A program made the position numbers and the translations under genes. A DNA stretch of 44,080 nucleotides, from positions 1-44,080 of the forward strand of contig JADGIZ010000022.1 of the NCBI GenBank assembly GCA_027604665.1, in the 5' to 3' direction. Shown piece after piece: positions 42,495 to 44,080 of this stretch. This stretch comes from Polyrhizophydium stewartii (Eukaryota; Chytridiomycota; Chytridiomycetes; Rhizophydiales). The first letter of the stretch is position 1; each line of letters opens with the position of its first letter. A model generated the notes under the pieces. The model saw only the letters and a list, made by a program, of their open reading frames with translations. It was not told the DNA's origin and did not search any database.

Positions 42495-44077
42495 TTAGCA
42501 GCAGCCGCCGCTCGGCTGCGGGCCCACAGGCTTGCCGACCGTGATGTTTGTTTTGTTCTGGTTGGGTTGGGCGGCCGCCGACGACCCCATCTTGTCCTTG
42601 ATCTGCTTTGCCATCGTCAGGAACGCCTGCTCGACGTTGGTCGCGTTCTTGGCCGAGGTCTCGAGGAAGGGAATGCCGAGCTGCGTGGCAAAGTCCTGAG
42701 CGACAGAGATTCATGGGCACATTTTAGCATCGCGAGTAGAAAGGCAGAGGTTGGCGCCCGGAAGCAAGGGCGACGCACGCTGGCGGTCTTGAAGTCAACG
42801 ACCTTCTTGCTCTCGAGGTCGCTCTTGTTGCCGACAAGCAGCTTGTGGACGCCCTCCGAGGCGTACCGGTCAATCTCCTGCAGCCACTGCTTGACGTTGT
42901 TGAAGGTCTCCTGGTCCGTGACGTCGTAGACGACGATGATTCCGTGGGCGCCGCGATAGTACGACGACGTGATGGTGCGGAAACGCTCCTGGCCGGCCGT
43001 GTCCCACTGCAGCATCGCGGATAGCGTCAGCGGGGGCAAGCGAGGGCACACATCGGGCGGGCAAGCCGGCGAGACGCACGATCTGGAGCTTGACGGTCTT
43101 GCCCTCGAGCTCAATGGTTCGGATTTTCTGTTGTTGGGCGAGGGCAGACGAAGCCAGAGTCAGCCAAGCAGCGCAGGCGACGAGGCAGCGAATGCAGGCA
43201 GCCACGTGGCGAGCGGGGTCTGGCGCAACTCACAAAGTCGACTCCGATGGTGCTGATGTAGCTCTCGGTGTACGTGTCGTCCTGCGAGAGGCGCAGGCGG
43301 GGGGATGCAGCGCTGTCAGCCTGCCGGTCCGGACAGCGCGGGGAGCAGCACCCTCGCTTGGGGGCCGTTCGCACGGCGAGCATCGTGCGCATGGTGAGAG
43401 GGGGTTGAGGAGAGCTCCGCCGAGGACAGGCGTGCCCGCATGCGGGGAGTTCTGGTCATGCGTAGCGAGGGTGCAGCGGAGGGTGGACGTACGGCGAAGC
43501 GAAGCAGCAGGCACGACTTGCCGACGCCCGAGTCGCCGATGAGCAGGAGCTTGAAGAGATAGTCGCTGCGCAAGGGCCAGCCGGGGTTGCCGGGTTCGGC
43601 ATCGGCAGGCAGCCGCCCGCGGATGGCAGGAGGTCAGCACCACACAGCGGCGGCAGCGCTTTGCGGCGGAGAGCAGCCTCGTGAGGCCAGGGTTGGCGGT
43701 GTGGGTGGCAGCCAAGGCCGCCCCCCGGCAGCGGCCCGCCAGAGCGGCTGCCTCGGGGCAGAATGCGGCCGGGCCAGGGCAGACCCGGACCTGGTCCAGC
43801 GGCACTGGCCGGCCAAGGGTTCGTGGCAGCGAGTGCAGCCCGCTCTGCATACAGCCGGCGCAGGGGCCACACGGAGCCGGCAGCCTGGGGGGCCGACAGG
43901 CTCCGACCGGCCACGCCCGTCAGGCCCACACGTGCGTGCGAGGACATTGCAGCACGGGGGCAGCGCCATGGCGGTAGCGTGGTGGCGGAGGGGATGCTCC
44001 AGGCACGCGCTGCGGATACGGCGTCGTGGCTGTCTTGGGGGCGGGCTGAGGGCAGCGACTCACTACTCGGGGTTCAT
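42495..44077 (-). CDS. ypt1: Rab1/Ypt1 small GTPase of ER-to-Golgi traffic
   Basis: Six exons (44064-44077, 43493-43565, 43234-43281, 43080-43127, 42779-43006, 42495-42695) give 203 aa, matching the usual 203-205. The first exon has only 14 nt (MNPEY) and is followed by the longest intron of the window (498 nt). All Rab landmarks are present: P-loop GDSGVGKS, effector region [43 protein letters not shown], and C-terminal GGCC for double geranylgeranylation. The [16 protein letters not shown] and [18 protein letters not shown] stretches place it in the Rab1/Ypt1 subfamily rather than Rab8 or Rab35. Rab1 cycles between GDP and GTP and recruits tethers to ER-derived vesicles and early Golgi; it is normally essential. 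Six exons in so small a gene is high for the window. The call is secure; only the assignment of the tiny first exon depends on splice consensus, and it restores the conserved N-terminus exactly. Confidence 0.95.
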
Positions 44078-44080
44078 GGC

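Noticed and set aside
1..44080. CRISPR arrays, tRNA or rRNA genes, bacterial operons
   Set aside because: I saw no regularly spaced direct repeats, no tRNA-like cloverleaf and no rRNA sequence; spliced genes throughout rule out a prokaryotic source.

Overview
The window is nuclear DNA from a GC-rich eukaryote, most likely a zoosporic (chytrid-type) fungus. The reasons are: genes split by short introns of 50-90 nt with GTGAGT/GTGCGT/GTACGC donors and CTRAY-like branch points close to a CAG/TAG acceptor; a ciliary coiled-coil protein of the CCDC42/CFAP73 type; the remains of a Fanzor (eukaryotic TnpB) element; and fungal-like housekeeping genes. The organism assignment is inference; no rRNA or other species marker is present.

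Layout. 71-2101 (-) is an unrecognised, probably spliced gene. 2156-3607 (-) is a mitochondrial two-HMG-box protein with a histone-H1-like Lys/Ala tail. 3884-4612 (-) is a hypothetical acidic protein, divergent from an F-box/WD40 protein at 4685-7264 (+). 7287-8069 is a transposon remnant with long inverted repeats around the last piece of a Fanzor nuclease. 8139-13486 (+) and 13575-17530 (+) are two tandem giant proteins with paired cyclic-nucleotide-binding folds (called CNB-A and CNB-B here). 17752-19386 (-) is a ribonucleotide reductase small-subunit homologue that has lost its metal ligands. It is divergent from a J-domain protein at 19517-20469 (+). 20623-24589 (+) is a FAM135-type alpha/beta hydrolase, followed at once by a solo copy of the transposon end. 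24913-26729 (+) is an unrecognised four-exon gene. Three more CNB paralogues lie on the minus strand: CNB-C 26641-30685, CNB-D 32889-36874 and CNB-E 37058-42076. A CFAP73/CCDC42-like ciliary gene (30865-32769, +) sits between CNB-C and CNB-D. A complete Rab1/Ypt1 gene (42495-44077, -) ends the window.

Main point. About 24 kb of the 44 kb is a dispersed cluster of five paralogues of one family. Each has a very long Ser/Pro/Gln-rich disordered N-terminus, a conserved basic helical module, one cyclic-nucleotide-binding (CNB) fold whose phosphate-binding cassette is recognisable but altered, and a second CNB-like fold that has lost the cassette. Four of the five share an 18-nt microexon at the same place; in the fifth it is fused to its flanks. 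I checked that the spliced lengths of all five models are whole numbers of codons (1640, 1200, 1278, 1280 and 1578 aa). One paralogue shares a 179-bp divergent promoter with the ciliary gene, which suggests, but does not prove, a zoospore or cilium signalling role.

Exon boundaries were placed by eye from splice consensus, reading frame and paralogue comparison. Those of the CNB, HMG, R2-like, J-domain, FAM135 and Rab1 genes are mutually consistent. Those of the 71-2101 gene, part of the CFAP73-like gene and the 3' end of the 24913 gene are not settled.
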